Source: Candidatus Thiothrix sulfatifontis (lineage in GTDB: Bacteria; Pseudomonadota; Gammaproteobacteria; Thiotrichales; Thiotrichaceae). Taken from it: 64,000 nt of DNA. The notes beneath the pieces are model-generated. The model saw only the letters and a list, made by a program, of their open reading frames with translations, made no database searches and was not told the origin of the DNA. Shown here piece after piece: positions 1 to 8,543 of this stretch; the stretch's first letter is position 1, and each line of letters starts with the position of its first letter. The DNA is taken from assembly GCA_022828425.1 (NCBI GenBank), contig CP094685.1:1550001-1614000 (forward strand), in the 5' to 3' direction. A program made the translations under genes and the position numbers.

Positions 1-2
1 AT

Positions 3-134
3 TGGGTCACGCGCCCGATTGCAGAACGCATTGATGCCATTGAAATGCTCCGCCAATCTTATTTGAGTTTCCGTCAAGATGTTCCACCGCGACTTCAAAG
101 AGTTTATCGAGTTACTGAACAATCACGGGGTTGA
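3..134 (+). CDS. C-terminal fragment of a small protein paired with a nucleotidyltransferase (partial at 5' end)
   Basis: An open frame enters from the left edge and stops with TGA at 132-134, leaving 43 residues. The C-terminus contains RLQRVYRVTE, which I recall from small proteins encoded immediately upstream of DUF6036/MNT-type nucleotidyltransferases. The frame overlaps the nucleotidyltransferase start at 79 by 56 bases, which suggests translational coupling of a two-gene module. Function is unknown; an antitoxin or partner role is an inference from gene order only. The start lies outside the window. Confidence 0.6.
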   Translation, partial: WVTRPIAERIDAIEMLRQSYLSFRQDVPPRLQRVYRVTEQSRG

Positions 135-516
135 ATACCTGTTGGTTGGCGGCTATGCACTGGGTATTCACGGCTATCCGCGCTATACCGGCGACATGGA
201 TATTTGGGTAAAACCTGAGCAGGTTAACGCCGAAAAAGTCATGGCAGTGTTGGAGGCGTTTGGCTTCGGCGAACTTGATTTGAGTACCGATGATTTCACC
301 AAATTGGGTAATGTCATCCAGCTTGGTTATCCGCCTTTGCGTATTGATCTGCTTACCCAACCGGAAGGCGTGGATTTCTCCAGCAGCTACTCCCAGCGTT
401 TGGATGTTGAATATGGTGGTTTGACTGTTCACGTCATCAGTCTTGAAGATTTCAAGAAAAATAAGGCGGCGAGTGGCAGACCGAAAGACCTTGAGGATTT
501 GCGTAATCTGACGTAA
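79..516 (+). CDS. Nucleotidyltransferase-fold protein (DUF6036 / AbiEii-like)
   Basis: The 145-residue protein shows the minimal nucleotidyltransferase signature: GGYALGIHGYPRYTGDMDIW near residues 24-43, with the glycine pair followed by an Asp-x-Asp metal-binding pair. It ends with a conserved LEDFKKNKAASGRPKDLEDL segment. Such stand-alone enzymes are commonly the catalytic half of two-gene toxin-antitoxin or abortive-infection modules and may transfer NMPs to RNA or protein. The upstream partial frame overlaps it and is the likely partner. The start at 79 lies inside that frame, consistent with coupling. The exact substrate cannot be deduced. Confidence 0.8.
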   Translation: MFHRDFKEFIELLNNHGVEYLLVGGYALGIHGYPRYTGDMDIWVKPEQVNAEKVMAVLEAFGFGELDLSTDDFTKLGNVIQLGYPPLRIDLLTQPEGVDFSSSYSQRLDVEYGGLTVHVISLEDFKKNKAASGRPKDLEDLRNLT

Positions 517-600
517 CGGACAGCGTGTTTAAGTTGCTGAATTCTTTCCCTATCCGTGCCAAAATGCCCACATTTTCACTTTCCGTCAAAAAGTGGTTAC

Positions 601-2901
601 ATGCCTAAAATTTTTATCAGTTATGCTCGTGATGGTAGTCACGGTGAAAACCTAGCAGTCGAAGTTCAGCAGAGACTACTTGAGCATGGATTTGATACTT
701 TCATTGATATTATTGGGTTACGCCCCGGTGATCGTTGGCAAGAAAAGCTGAAGTATGAGTTAAAATCAAGCGATTTGGTTGTCTTGGTGCTGTCGGAGAG
801 GTCACGCACATCAGAATGGATACATGCCGAATTTAATTTTGCTGAAGATAGTGGGATTCCAGTAATTCCTGTTTTAGCAGAAAAGATAAGCCTGCCCCGG
901 TGGGTACGCCATATTCAGGTATTAGATTTTAGTGGTCATCGTGATTGGCAGTCGCTTATATCTGCATGTGGAGTTATATCCGCGTATTCTCGAACTGAGT
1001 TCGATTCTCATCGCATTCTCACAAGGATTGACGAACTATCATCGCAAGCAAGCCAGAAAATTTATGCAGCGCGAGCATTGTTATTGGGAGAGGGCGGTGC
1101 AGGCAAAAGCTCATTGAAAGATCGTTTACAAGGAAATCCTGTTGAAATAACAAAAGGGGTGACGGTTGGTGTTGATTATCTTCAACATCGGGCACTTAAC
1201 TTGCAAGAGTCTTTCCCAAAGTTTGAGCTTGATGGAAAAGATCTGGATTTATTCTTGTGGGACTTTGGTGGACAAACTATTTTCTACGGGCTTCACAGCG
1301 CATTTCTCCACGAAAACTGTGTCTACGTGTTGGTAGTGGATAGCCGTCACGAACAAGCGCCGGACGAATGGCTACAACAAATTCGCCATTTGGCAGGCTC
1401 ACAAGCTAAAGTGTTGCTTGTCACCAATTGGTATGAACAATGCGAAACTTACCAGAATAAAACCCGTTTGCTACGCGAGTTCCCGGACTTGTTGACGGCG
1501 GATAGCTTCTTCTACTTCTCCTGCATCGACAAAGATGCGCCGGATTTCAAACGCTTCGTACAATCCTTGGTAAAAGCCAGTCTCGACAGCCAGAAAATGG
1601 TGTTGAAAGAAACACTAGACGTGCAGCGGGCATTAGATGAGCAATACAAGGATGGCGACACGGTTTTTGTGCGTGAAAGCAAATTGCGCGAACTGATTGC
1701 GGCTAATATTCAAGATGCAAAAAATACCGATAGCACCCTAAATCAGTTGCAACAACTTGGTTTTTTGGTTCGGGTTGAAAAGGGCAATAGCCGCTACTGC
1801 CTCAAACCCGCATGGGCTGTGGACAACGCCTACCAACTGCTTTATTCCCCCATACTGCGCCAAGCCAACGGCATTCTGAACTTGACCGAGTTGGAACAAG
1901 TATTTGCAGGCAAGGTAGATGAAGACCATGTGGAATATCTAGTCAGCTTTCTCAATGAACGTTCTCTGTGCATTCGTTTACAGGATAACGGCAAGTATTT
2001 CTTTCCCGATGCAACACGGGCGGATGAGCCGCTATCTGTCAGCGAATTACTGAACCAACAGAACAAACTAACACTGCGTTTCGATGTGCCTTACCTGCCA
2101 CTGGGTTTCCATGCGAGGCTGGTGCATAAGCTGTTTGTACCGCATAGCGAAGTGGGTATTCATGACCCGCAAGATATTTGGCGGCAAGGTTTCATTCTGC
2201 GGGCGGGTACAACAAGTCAGGCGGTCGTACATTATCTACTGCGAAAAAATGTCATCGAAATGGTGCTGACCGGAGATTTGAAGGCATTTTCTGCACTGTT
2301 ACGCGAGTTCTACACGCATCTGAAAGCGGTGCTGGTGAGTCCGAACGGTATCCGACCGGAACAGATTCACCCATCGGTATTGTTCAACCAGCAATCATTT
2401 TCGGTGCATTCCGGGGAGGGCTTGGTTAAAGTGCTGGCACAGATCAACAGTTACGACCAACTTTTCCAAGAGGTAAGAAAAATGGCAGGCAAAGAAGTAC
2501 ATCACCATCACGGCGATACATTCAATATGGACGGAGGCGATGGTTCTAATTTTGCGCCGAAAAGTCAAAACTTCACCCAAACGACCAACGTTAATAAATC
2601 AACCATCACAGTGACAGCCGACCAACGCCAAATCATCAGTTCCGTGCTGGATGAAATGCTGCGCCACAAAGCCAACCTATCGGACGATGTGCTGGAAGCT
2701 GTTTACGATGTGCGCAAAGCGGTCAAGGCTGACGAAAAGCAGCCAACAGAGAAAAGCCAATCGGTGTTAGGCAAACTCTGGGGTGGTATCCGTGAACTCA
2801 CCAACGTTGCCAAAGACATGACCGATGTCGGCGGGTTCGTTGTTGAACATCAGGCGGCGATTGGGACAGCAGTGACGGCGGCAGCGGCTTTGCTTTCCTA
2901 A
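601..2901 (+). CDS. TIR-Roc-COR NTPase (ROCO-type, candidate immune effector)
   Basis: I place the start at ATG 601 (766 residues), because the TIR fold begins directly there with KIFISYAR; an upstream ATG at 556 would add 15 unrelated residues. Domains: TIR at about 1-120, with the SEWIHAE motif whose E77 aligns with the catalytic glutamate of SARM1-type NADases; Roc GTPase from about 158, with P-loop GEGGAGKS (163-170) and WDFGGQ (220-225); a COR-like region to about 640; and a C-terminal part with an HHHHGDTF motif, an Asn/Thr-rich stretch and a hydrophobic Ala-rich end. No leucine-rich repeats lie between TIR and Roc, unlike many bacterial ROCO proteins. Known TIR proteins of this type deplete NAD or make signal nucleotides. 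A defence role is inferred from the domains and from its Fic and TA neighbours. Confidence 0.87.
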   Translation: MPKIFISYARDGSHGENLAVEVQQRLLEHGFDTFIDIIGLRPGDRWQEKLKYELKSSDLVVLVLSERSRTSEWIHAEFNFAEDSGIPVIPVLAEKISLPRWVRHIQVLDFSGHRDWQSLISACGVISAYSRTEFDSHRILTRIDELSSQASQKIYAARALLLGEGGAGKSSLKDRLQGNPVEITKGVTVGVDYLQHRALNLQESFPKFELDGKDLDLFLWDFGGQTIFYGLHSAFLHENCVYVLVVDSRHEQAPDEWLQQIRHLAGSQAKVLLVTNWYEQCETYQNKTRLLREFPDLLTADSFFYFSCIDKDAPDFKRFVQSLVKASLDSQKMVLKETLDVQRALDEQYKDGDTVFVRESKLRELIAANIQDAKNTDSTLNQLQQLGFLVRVEKGNSRYCLKPAWAVDNAYQLLYSPILRQANGILNLTELEQVFAGKVDEDHVEYLVSFLNERSLCIRLQDNGKYFFPDATRADEPLSVSELLNQQNKLTLRFDVPYLPLGFHARLVHKLFVPHSEVGIHDPQDIWRQGFILRAGTTSQAVVHYLLRKNVIEMVLTGDLKAFSALLREFYTHLKAVLVSPNGIRPEQIHPSVLFNQQSFSVHSGEGLVKVLAQINSYDQLFQEVRKMAGKEVHHHHGDTFNMDGGDGSNFAPKSQNFTQTTNVNKSTITVTADQRQIISSVLDEMLRHKANLSDDVLEAVYDVRKAVKADEKQPTEKSQSVLGKLWGGIRELTNVAKDMTDVGGFVVEHQAAIGTAVTAAAALLS

Positions 2902-2941
2902 ACTAACGGTGTTGTTGGTAAATATGCTAAAAGTATGACGT

Positions 2942-3769
2942 ATGCAAAACCCTTCCTACCAGTTCCAAACCCCCGCCCAGTTGACCAGCAAACTGGCCGC
3001 CATTGATGCCGCGCAAGCCGACATCCAGCGTTTGCGTGCGCAACAACCTGACCGCTGGCAGCCCATCCAGCAAAAACTCCGCGCCGAATGGACGTATGAC
3101 AGCAACGCCATCGAAGGCAGCACCCTAACGCTCGGTGAAACCATCTTCTTTTTGCAGGAAGGACTGACGGTCGAGGGTAAACCGTTCAAAGACTTTCTCG
3201 ATGCCCGCAACCATGCCGAAGCCATCGACCTGCTGTTTGATGTGGTAGCGCAAAAACGCGCCATCAGCGAAGGGCTGATCAAGGAACTCAACGCCTTACT
3301 ACTGGCTGGCGTGCAATCCACCCCTGCACTGAACTCCCAAGGGCAACGGGTACAAAAGCCCGCCACGCCGGGGCAATACAAATCGCAGCCGAACCATGTG
3401 TTGCAACAGGACGGTTCAATCCACCATTACATCGAGCCGTTACAAGTCCCGCTGGAAATGCAGCAATTGTGCGACTGGGTGAACTCAAATCTGAACCAGC
3501 TTCATGCGGTCACAGTGGCAGGAATTGCCCATTACAACATGGTGCGGATTCACCCCTTCGACGACGGCAATGGGCGGGGGGCGCGGATATTGATGAACCT
3601 GATCCTGCTGATACAAGGCTATACTCCCGTGATTGTGCGCACCACCAAACGGCGGATTTACCTGCAAGCCTTGGCAGTGGCAGATAAGGGTGATATTGAG
3701 CCGTTTCTGGATTTCATCGCCGATTCCATGCTGGATACACAGCGGGTGATTCTGGCGGAATTGCGTTAG
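2942..3769 (+). CDS. Fic/DOC family protein (probable AMP transferase, class II)
   Basis: This 275-residue protein carries the complete Fic core HPFDDGNGRG (204-213) with the catalytic histidine H204. It also has an N-terminal inhibitory helix motif SNAIEGS (54-60), matching the (S/T)xxxE(G/N) autoinhibition signature placed before the Fic core (class II). It should transfer AMP from ATP to a hydroxyl side chain of a target protein, with self-inhibition relieved by oligomer changes or autoAMPylation. A C-terminal region after the core probably forms a winged helix. It lies 40 bases after the TIR-Roc-COR gene on the same strand and may be co-transcribed with it. The target is unknown. Confidence 0.9.
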   Translation: MQNPSYQFQTPAQLTSKLAAIDAAQADIQRLRAQQPDRWQPIQQKLRAEWTYDSNAIEGSTLTLGETIFFLQEGLTVEGKPFKDFLDARNHAEAIDLLFDVVAQKRAISEGLIKELNALLLAGVQSTPALNSQGQRVQKPATPGQYKSQPNHVLQQDGSIHHYIEPLQVPLEMQQLCDWVNSNLNQLHAVTVAGIAHYNMVRIHPFDDGNGRGARILMNLILLIQGYTPVIVRTTKRRIYLQALAVADKGDIEPFLDFIADSMLDTQRVILAELR

Positions 3770-3780
3770 TTCCGGCTGAC

Positions 3781-4275
3781 CTATTCTTTGACTAAACGCC
3801 GCACATGCTCAACTAGCTCATCCGACAACCAATAGCCGTGCGTGCGTAAGGCTTCCAACAAGGGTATGACGGCGGGAATCAAACCTTGCTTTTTCGCACT
3901 CACGAGTAATCCGGCAGTACCCGTTACTGCCAGATTCAATTTTTGGGCAGCCTTTCGCCCTGCATTGTCATCCAGCAGGACAAACAACGGTTCATCCAAC
4001 GAAGCAGCCAAGCGAACAACCTGCTTTTCGCCCTCATCCAGATACATGGTGGCTAATTCAACGGCGGCAGGTACTGTGTCTGGTTTGTTGCGCACATGAA
4101 TAAAACCATCCAATGCCGCTTCCAGTGCAGCCGATTCAAAGCTGCTTTTCGCCCATAATTCGCGCTGAATAATGGGTGGGATGAATACACCATCAGGCAC
4201 AAGCTGGTTCAACAAATCTAGCCGGTCGAGCTTGGCAAGTGCAACTAACGGCCCGGTATTGCTGATCACGATCAT
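3781..4275 (-). CDS. DUF3368 PIN-like toxin
   Basis: This 164-residue protein begins with ISNTGPLVALAKLDRLDLL, typical of DUF3368, a PIN-related family of presumed RNases. The acidic residue often found at the first PIN position is Asn here, a variant also seen in the family. Internal DEGEKQVVRLA and LLDDNAGRKAA match the conserved acidic patches. Its ATG overlaps the stop of the upstream UPF0175 gene by four bases, which defines a two-gene TA operon. It converges with the fic gene, only 11 bases from the fic stop. Confidence 0.85.
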   Translation of the reverse strand: MIVISNTGPLVALAKLDRLDLLNQLVPDGVFIPPIIQRELWAKSSFESAALEAALDGFIHVRNKPDTVPAAVELATMYLDEGEKQVVRLAASLDEPLFVLLDDNAGRKAAQKLNLAVTGTAGLLVSAKKQGLIPAVIPLLEALRTHGYWLSDELVEHVRRLVKE

Positions 4276-4562
4276 AGACCGAGCTTCTCCAGTGTCGCCA
4301 CGTCAGCGTCCAGTTCTTGCGCCAGTTCGTCAGCGTCGTAGTTGAAGATGCTGACTTTGTATTGCCCGCATTTCATCAAAAAGTCGATGCGCGACATACC
4401 CGCCAGTTCCGCTGCTTTGCCAGAGGAAATCTTGCCTAGCTCGAACATTTTGAGTGCAGCCATGAGCAAGATTTGTTGTTCCAGTTCGGCATCCGTCAGG
4501 CTAACTGCCAGCGCGAAATACGGCGGTGTTTTGATTTTAAATTCATGGGCGACGGCATTCAT
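4272..4562 (-). CDS. UPF0175 family antitoxin
   Basis: The UPF0175 signature is the helix-turn-helix-like segment ELGKISSGKAAELAGMSRIDF, described here by position near residues 53-73. I chose ATG 4562 (96 residues) because an AGGA lies about eight bases upstream; the longer frame to 4595 has no better ribosome site. UPF0175 proteins are antitoxins and DNA-binding autoregulators encoded before DUF3368 toxins. The stop overlaps the toxin start by four bases. The same family pairing recurs at 42321-43126, but with a different antitoxin N-terminus. Confidence 0.82.
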   Translation of the reverse strand: MNAVAHEFKIKTPPYFALAVSLTDAELEQQILLMAALKMFELGKISSGKAAELAGMSRIDFLMKCGQYKVSIFNYDADELAQELDADVATLEKLGL

Positions 4563-4629
4563 GGAGGTATCCTCATGCTTAGGTGACTGGCTCAACTATA
4601 GCAGAATTTTACCTGCCTTTTATCAAACC

Positions 4630-5163
4630 CTATCCCGCCGCCCTGCGCAACACCGCCACCCCTTGCTGCTCATACAAATGCTCCTGCGCCAGCAGCAGCA
4701 ACGCCTTCGCGCCCAGCCGGTCATTGCTGTCGATGTCCACCAGCGTTTGCAGCCGCCCGACCGCATCCGCCAGTTCCCCTAGCCGCATTTCCAGATAGCC
4801 CGCGCCCTTGTGCGCCATCAGGTAGAAGCGCGTCAGAGTCATGGAAACCAGTACGCCTTGCCCCAGATGCAAGCGGGTCAGATGCCGCCAATCTTCCGGC
4901 AGATGCAAACGTTTGCCGCTGACGGCAATGGCTTTGTGCGCCACCACCAGCGCATCCCGCAGGCGGTGCTGGTAGTAGAAATAGCGGTACAGCGCGACCA
5001 GCACGTTCAAATCTTCGGGGGCGAGGAAATAAGCGCGAAGTAGCAGGGTTTCGGCCTCTGGTTCTGGGTAAAGGCTGGCGGCTTCTTCCAGAAGCACGGC
5101 AACCTCCGGGTCGATGGCGGCGTTGAAATAAAGGTCTTCGGCTTCAAAATCCTGCAAATCCAT
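4630..5163 (-). CDS. TPR-like helical protein of the nifV operon
   Basis: This 177-residue, all-helical protein has degenerate tetratricopeptide-like pairs, for example around LLLRAYFLAPEDLNVLVALY and later LLLAQEHLYEQQG. The start at 5163 is preceded by GGGGA and lies 4 bases past the cysE stop, so it is the third gene of nifV-cysE-orf. It has no signal peptide or catalytic motif. A scaffold or chaperone role in nitrogenase cofactor or sulfur supply is possible from its position, but that is inference only. The family is not recognised with certainty. Confidence 0.7.
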   Translation of the reverse strand: MDLQDFEAEDLYFNAAIDPEVAVLLEEAASLYPEPEAETLLLRAYFLAPEDLNVLVALYRYFYYQHRLRDALVVAHKAIAVSGKRLHLPEDWRHLTRLHLGQGVLVSMTLTRFYLMAHKGAGYLEMRLGELADAVGRLQTLVDIDSNDRLGAKALLLLAQEHLYEQQGVAVLRRAAG

Positions 5164-5167
5164 GATG

Positions 5168-5986
5168 TTAGTCCCCTGATTTTTTAAAGTGAATCGGATG
5201 TTCGGTGATGGGTGTGTTAGGTAATTCGTCGTCGCACAGATCGCGGGCATCGCAATGGTTGCATTCCGCGCTGTCGTCTTCTTGTTCAGGCAAGCAGCCG
5301 CGTGTGCCTGCGGCTTCTTCGAGTAAACGGATGCGGTCGAGCAGGCACTGGATCGCGCCTGCCACCGGGTCGGGAATCAGGTGGTGGTTGAGGTCGATGC
5401 CTTCGGGGTTGTCGTTGCGGGCGACTTTGTTTTGCACGATTTTGCCGGGGATGCCCACCACGGTTTTGCCCGCCGGAATGTTTTTGACTACCACGGAATT
5501 GGAACCAACCCGCACGTCGTTGCCCAGCTCAATCGGGCCGAGGATTTTTGCGCCTGCGCCGACGACTACGCGATTGCCGAGAGTAGGGTGGCGTTTGCCT
5601 TTGTTCCAAGATACGCCGCCGAGGGTCACGCCGTGGTAGAGGGTTACGTCGTCACCGATCTCGGCGGTTTCGCCTATCACCACGCAAGCCCCGTGGTCGA
5701 TGAAAAAGCGTCGCCCGATTTTCGCACCGGGGTGGATGTCAATATTCGTCCAGAAGCGGGCAAAGTACGAAATGAAACGCGGGAAATAGCGCCAGTCGCG
5801 TTTCCACAAGCTGTGGGCGATGCGCTGCAACATCACCGCGTGGATGCCGGGGTAGAGCGTGGCAACTTCCCAGCGCGAACGGGCGGCGGGGTCACGCTGG
5901 AACACGCAGGTGATGTCTTCGGTGATTAATTGCCAAAGAGATGGGGTATCGGATGTTTCCGCTGTCAGTGCCAGTTCTAATGACAT
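5168..5986 (-). CDS. cysE: Serine O-acetyltransferase (nif-linked CysE)
   Basis: The 272-residue protein has the CysE architecture: an N-terminal helical domain, then a left-handed beta-helix of hexapeptide repeats, with the active-site region [19 protein letters not shown] and a later VVGIPGKIV. It acetylates L-serine with acetyl-CoA to give O-acetylserine, the cysteine precursor needed for Fe-S cluster and FeMo-cofactor sulfur. ATG 5986 was preferred over an upstream codon at 6007 because GGAGGT lies six bases before it. It overlaps the nifV stop by 10 bases. The C-terminus has a Cys-rich tail ([12 protein letters not shown]), unusual compared with short CysE proteins. Confidence 0.93.
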   Translation of the reverse strand: MSLELALTAETSDTPSLWQLITEDITCVFQRDPAARSRWEVATLYPGIHAVMLQRIAHSLWKRDWRYFPRFISYFARFWTNIDIHPGAKIGRRFFIDHGACVVIGETAEIGDDVTLYHGVTLGGVSWNKGKRHPTLGNRVVVGAGAKILGPIELGNDVRVGSNSVVVKNIPAGKTVVGIPGKIVQNKVARNDNPEGIDLNHHLIPDPVAGAIQCLLDRIRLLEEAAGTRGCLPEQEDDSAECNHCDARDLCDDELPNTPITEHPIHFKKSGD

Positions 5987-7128
5987 ACAGCTACCTCCGC
6001 CACACAAGTTTGTTGCAAAAATTGCTGCAAATCGTCCGCCGTCGGTGGGCGTTTGTATTGGGTGGAAAAGCGCCGCACCAACGCGAGAATCGCTTCCGCC
6101 TGTTCATGCTCCAGCGGTACGCCGAGCAGGGCGTAGGCACGTTGCACCCCGTGGCTGCCGGAATGTTTGCCCAGCACCAGTTGGTGATGCCGCCCCATGT
6201 CCGCCGGGTCTACGCCTTGGTAATTGCGCGAATCTTTCAGCAGACCATCGACGTGGATGCCGGATTCGTGGGTGAACACGCCTTCGCCGACCAGACTCTT
6301 TTGCCAGCCGACCGGACGACCGGAGGCTTTTTCCACCAGCAAGGAGAGTTTGGGGAAGCGTTTCAAGTTAACGCCACAATCCAGCCCGTACAAACGCCCC
6401 AGTCCCAAGGCGACTTCTTCCAGCGGCGCATTGCCAGCACGTTCGCCGAGGCCGTGGACGGTGGTATTGACGTGGGTAGCGCCTGCGCGGGCGGCGGCGA
6501 GGGAATTGGCGGTGGCAAGACCGAGGTCGTCGTGGGCGTGCATTTCGATTTCCATGTCGGTATGCGCCCGCAGCGAGGTCATCCAGTCGTGGGTAGCAAA
6601 CGGTTCGAGGATACCCACGGTGTCGGCGAAGCGGAAGCGTTGTGCGCCCGCCGCTTGTGCCGTTGCCAGCACTTGCAGCAGGAAATCGCGGTCAGCGCGG
6701 GAAGCGTCTTCCCCGCCGACGCACACGCCAACACCCAAGTCTTTGGCGATTTGCACATGCGCCCAGATTTGTTGCAATACCCATGCGCGGTCACGTTTGA
6801 GCTTGTGGAAAATTTGCTGGTCGGAAACCGAGATGGAAATGTCGATCATGTCCACCCCCAAATCGCGGCACAGCAGGATGTCGTCGCGGCGCATCCGGCT
6901 CCACACCATCAGCCGTGCATTCAGACCAAGGCTCGCAACGGCGCGGATGGAGTCACGTTCTTCCTCGCCCATCGCGGGGATGCCAACTTCGAGTTCGGGT
7001 ACGCCCAGCGCATCCAGCCCGCGTGCAATCGCCAGCTTTTCCGTGAGGGAAAACGCCACGCCAGCGGATTGTTCGCCGTCACGCAGGGTGGTGTCGTTGA
7101 TGGTGATGAAACGGTTGCTGTGGTGCAT
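5977..7128 (-). CDS. nifV: Homocitrate synthase NifV
   Basis: This 383-residue DRE-TIM metallolyase has the catalytic start [16 protein letters not shown], then HAHDDLGLA and [10 protein letters not shown]. It condenses acetyl-CoA and 2-oxoglutarate to homocitrate, the organic ligand of FeMo-co. The length fits NifV rather than the longer LeuA, which has an extra regulatory domain. It is first in the operon nifV-cysE-TPR. A perfect -24/-12 promoter lies about 35 bases upstream, with two TGT-N10-ACA sites behind it, so expression should need RpoN and NifA. The nifEN pair about 4 kb away supports the assignment. Confidence 0.96.
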   Translation of the reverse strand: MHHSNRFITINDTTLRDGEQSAGVAFSLTEKLAIARGLDALGVPELEVGIPAMGEEERDSIRAVASLGLNARLMVWSRMRRDDILLCRDLGVDMIDISISVSDQQIFHKLKRDRAWVLQQIWAHVQIAKDLGVGVCVGGEDASRADRDFLLQVLATAQAAGAQRFRFADTVGILEPFATHDWMTSLRAHTDMEIEMHAHDDLGLATANSLAAARAGATHVNTTVHGLGERAGNAPLEEVALGLGRLYGLDCGVNLKRFPKLSLLVEKASGRPVGWQKSLVGEGVFTHESGIHVDGLLKDSRNYQGVDPADMGRHHQLVLGKHSGSHGVQRAYALLGVPLEHEQAEAILALVRRFSTQYKRPPTADDLQQFLQQTCVAEVAVCH

Positions 7129-7163
7129 GGTGTTCGCCTTGCTGATGATCTTTGCTTGATCTC

Positions 7164-7179
7164 AGCAAGACTTGTGCCA
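7164..7179 (-). promoter_or_regulatory. Sigma-54 (-24/-12) promoter of nifV-cysE-TPR
   Basis: Read on the minus strand the site is TGGCACAAGTCTTGCT, an exact match to the RpoN consensus TGGCACRNNNNTTGCW. Transcription would start near 7154, giving a leader of about 26 bases before the nifV ATG. Confidence 0.93.
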
Positions 7180-7232
7180 TCGTTATTAAGTTATTGTTTT
7201 TATGTAAATAATAGTGGGTTTTTCATTGGTTT

Positions 7233-7248
7233 TGTCGAGTCTGTGACA
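7233..7248. promoter_or_regulatory. NifA upstream activator site (proximal) for nifV
   Basis: An exact TGT-N10-ACA palindrome (TGT CGAGTCTGTG ACA) centred about 86 bases upstream of the predicted nifV transcription start, within the usual NifA enhancer range. Confidence 0.82.
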
Positions 7249-7267
7249 CACGCAGGCGGGTGGGAAC

Positions 7268-7283
7268 TGTGTGGAAACCGACA
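7268..7283. promoter_or_regulatory. NifA upstream activator site (distal) for nifV
   Basis: A second exact TGT-N10-ACA (TGT GTGGAAACCG ACA), 35 bases from the first and centred about 121 bases upstream of the predicted start. It ends one base before the stop codon of the neighbouring flavoprotein gene. Confidence 0.78.
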
Positions 7284-8537
7284 TTACCCGTAACGTTCCA
7301 TACCCAGCCCTTCCAGTGCGATGTCCGCTGCTTGACCGCTGAGCATGGCTGCCAGTATCCGCCCGCTGCCTGCTGCCATTGTCCAGCCCAGCGTGCCATG
7401 CCCGGTGTTGAGAAATAAGCCGGAATACGGCGTTTTGCCAAGGATGGGTGTGCCATCGGGTGTCATGGGGCGCAATCCTGCCCAGAAACTGGCTTTGCCG
7501 GGGTCGCTGCCGTTGGGAAACAGGTCAGATAGCACGTATTGCAGCGTGGCAAGGCGTTTGGCAGGCAGGCTCAGGTTAAAACCGTTCAGTTCCGCCGTTC
7601 CCCCCAGCCGGATGCGCTCCCCCAAACGGGTAATGGCAACCTTGTGGGTTTCATCCATCACGGTGGATTCGGGGGCGTGTTCCGGGTGGGTAATCGGTAC
7701 GGTGAGGGAATAGCCTTTCACCGGATAAATCGGTAAGTGGATACCCAAAGGCTTGAGCAGCAACGGGGAATGGCTGCCCAACGCCAGCACATACGCATCA
7801 GCCTGCATCAAGCCCTTGCTGGTTTGTACGCCGCTTAAGGTTTGCCCGCTGGCGACCAAGCCTTGAACGGTGGTGTTGCAGTGGAACACCACGCCCATCT
7901 GTTCCGCCATCCCCGCTAAGGTTTGGGTGAAGCGGAAACAATCGCCGGTTTCATCATCCGGCAAATGCAGGCCACCGACATATTTGTGTTGCATCTGCGC
8001 CAGTGCTGGTTCGTGGCGGATTACGCCGTCTCGGTCGAGGATGCTGAACGGCACACCTTGCGCTTGCAGGATGGCGGCATCGTTGTGGATACCGTCCAAT
8101 TGTTGCTGGGTGCGGAATAACTGAAGCGTGCCGAGGCTGCGTTCGTCGTAATGAATGCCGGTTTCCGCCCGCAATTCGCGCAGGCAATCGCGGCTGTATT
8201 CTGCCAGCCGTACCATGCGGGCTTTGTTGAGCTGGTAACGGGGCAGGGTGCAATTCCTTAAGAAAGCGCTTAACCAACGCCACATCGCCCAATCCAGATG
8301 TGGGTAAACATGCAGCGGGCTGTGTTCCATCAACATCCAGTGCAAGGCTTTGAGCGTAACGCCGGGAGCAGCCCAAGGCGCGGAATAACCGGGGGAAATT
8401 TGCCCTGCATTGGCGTGGCTAGTCTCGAATGCCACACCGGACTGGCGTTCCACAAGCTGCACCTCATGCCCTGCCTTGGCAAGGTAATAGGCTGTGCTGA
8501 CCCCAATCACGCCGCCGCCTAGGACTAGTACTTTCAT
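7284..8537 (-). CDS. DadA-like FAD-dependent D-amino-acid dehydrogenase
   Basis: This 417-residue flavoprotein has the dinucleotide-binding start VLVLGGGVIGVSTAYYLAKA followed by an acidic residue (E) ending beta-2. The DAO-type C-terminus contains GLRPMTPDGTPILGKT and NTGHGTLGWTMAAGSG. Length and order fit the small subunit of D-amino acid dehydrogenase, which oxidises D-amino acids to 2-oxo acids and passes electrons to the respiratory chain. It is the last gene of a five-gene operon headed by a sigma-54 promoter, six bases after the 66-aa gene. Its link to nitrogen fixation is not established. It might act on another amine, so the substrate is left open. Confidence 0.85.
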   Translation of the reverse strand: MKVLVLGGGVIGVSTAYYLAKAGHEVQLVERQSGVAFETSHANAGQISPGYSAPWAAPGVTLKALHWMLMEHSPLHVYPHLDWAMWRWLSAFLRNCTLPRYQLNKARMVRLAEYSRDCLRELRAETGIHYDERSLGTLQLFRTQQQLDGIHNDAAILQAQGVPFSILDRDGVIRHEPALAQMQHKYVGGLHLPDDETGDCFRFTQTLAGMAEQMGVVFHCNTTVQGLVASGQTLSGVQTSKGLMQADAYVLALGSHSPLLLKPLGIHLPIYPVKGYSLTVPITHPEHAPESTVMDETHKVAITRLGERIRLGGTAELNGFNLSLPAKRLATLQYVLSDLFPNGSDPGKASFWAGLRPMTPDGTPILGKTPYSGLFLNTGHGTLGWTMAAGSGRILAAMLSGQAADIALEGLGMERYG

Positions 8538-8543
8538 GGTGTG

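Noticed and set aside
2490..2530. Run of four histidine codons in the TIR-Roc-COR gene, like an affinity tag
   Set aside because: It is internal, followed by conserved-looking GDTF sequence and over 100 further codons, so it is native sequence rather than a construct.
5977..7128. 2-isopropylmalate synthase (LeuA) as an alternative for nifV
   Set aside because: The protein is about 383 residues with no C-terminal regulatory domain, and it sits behind a sigma-54/NifA promoter with cysE and near nifEN.
5941..7293. Long open frame of about 450 codons opposite nifV
   Set aside because: It lies entirely antisense to nifV, has no recognisable domains and no ribosome site, and arises from codon bias in the third position.
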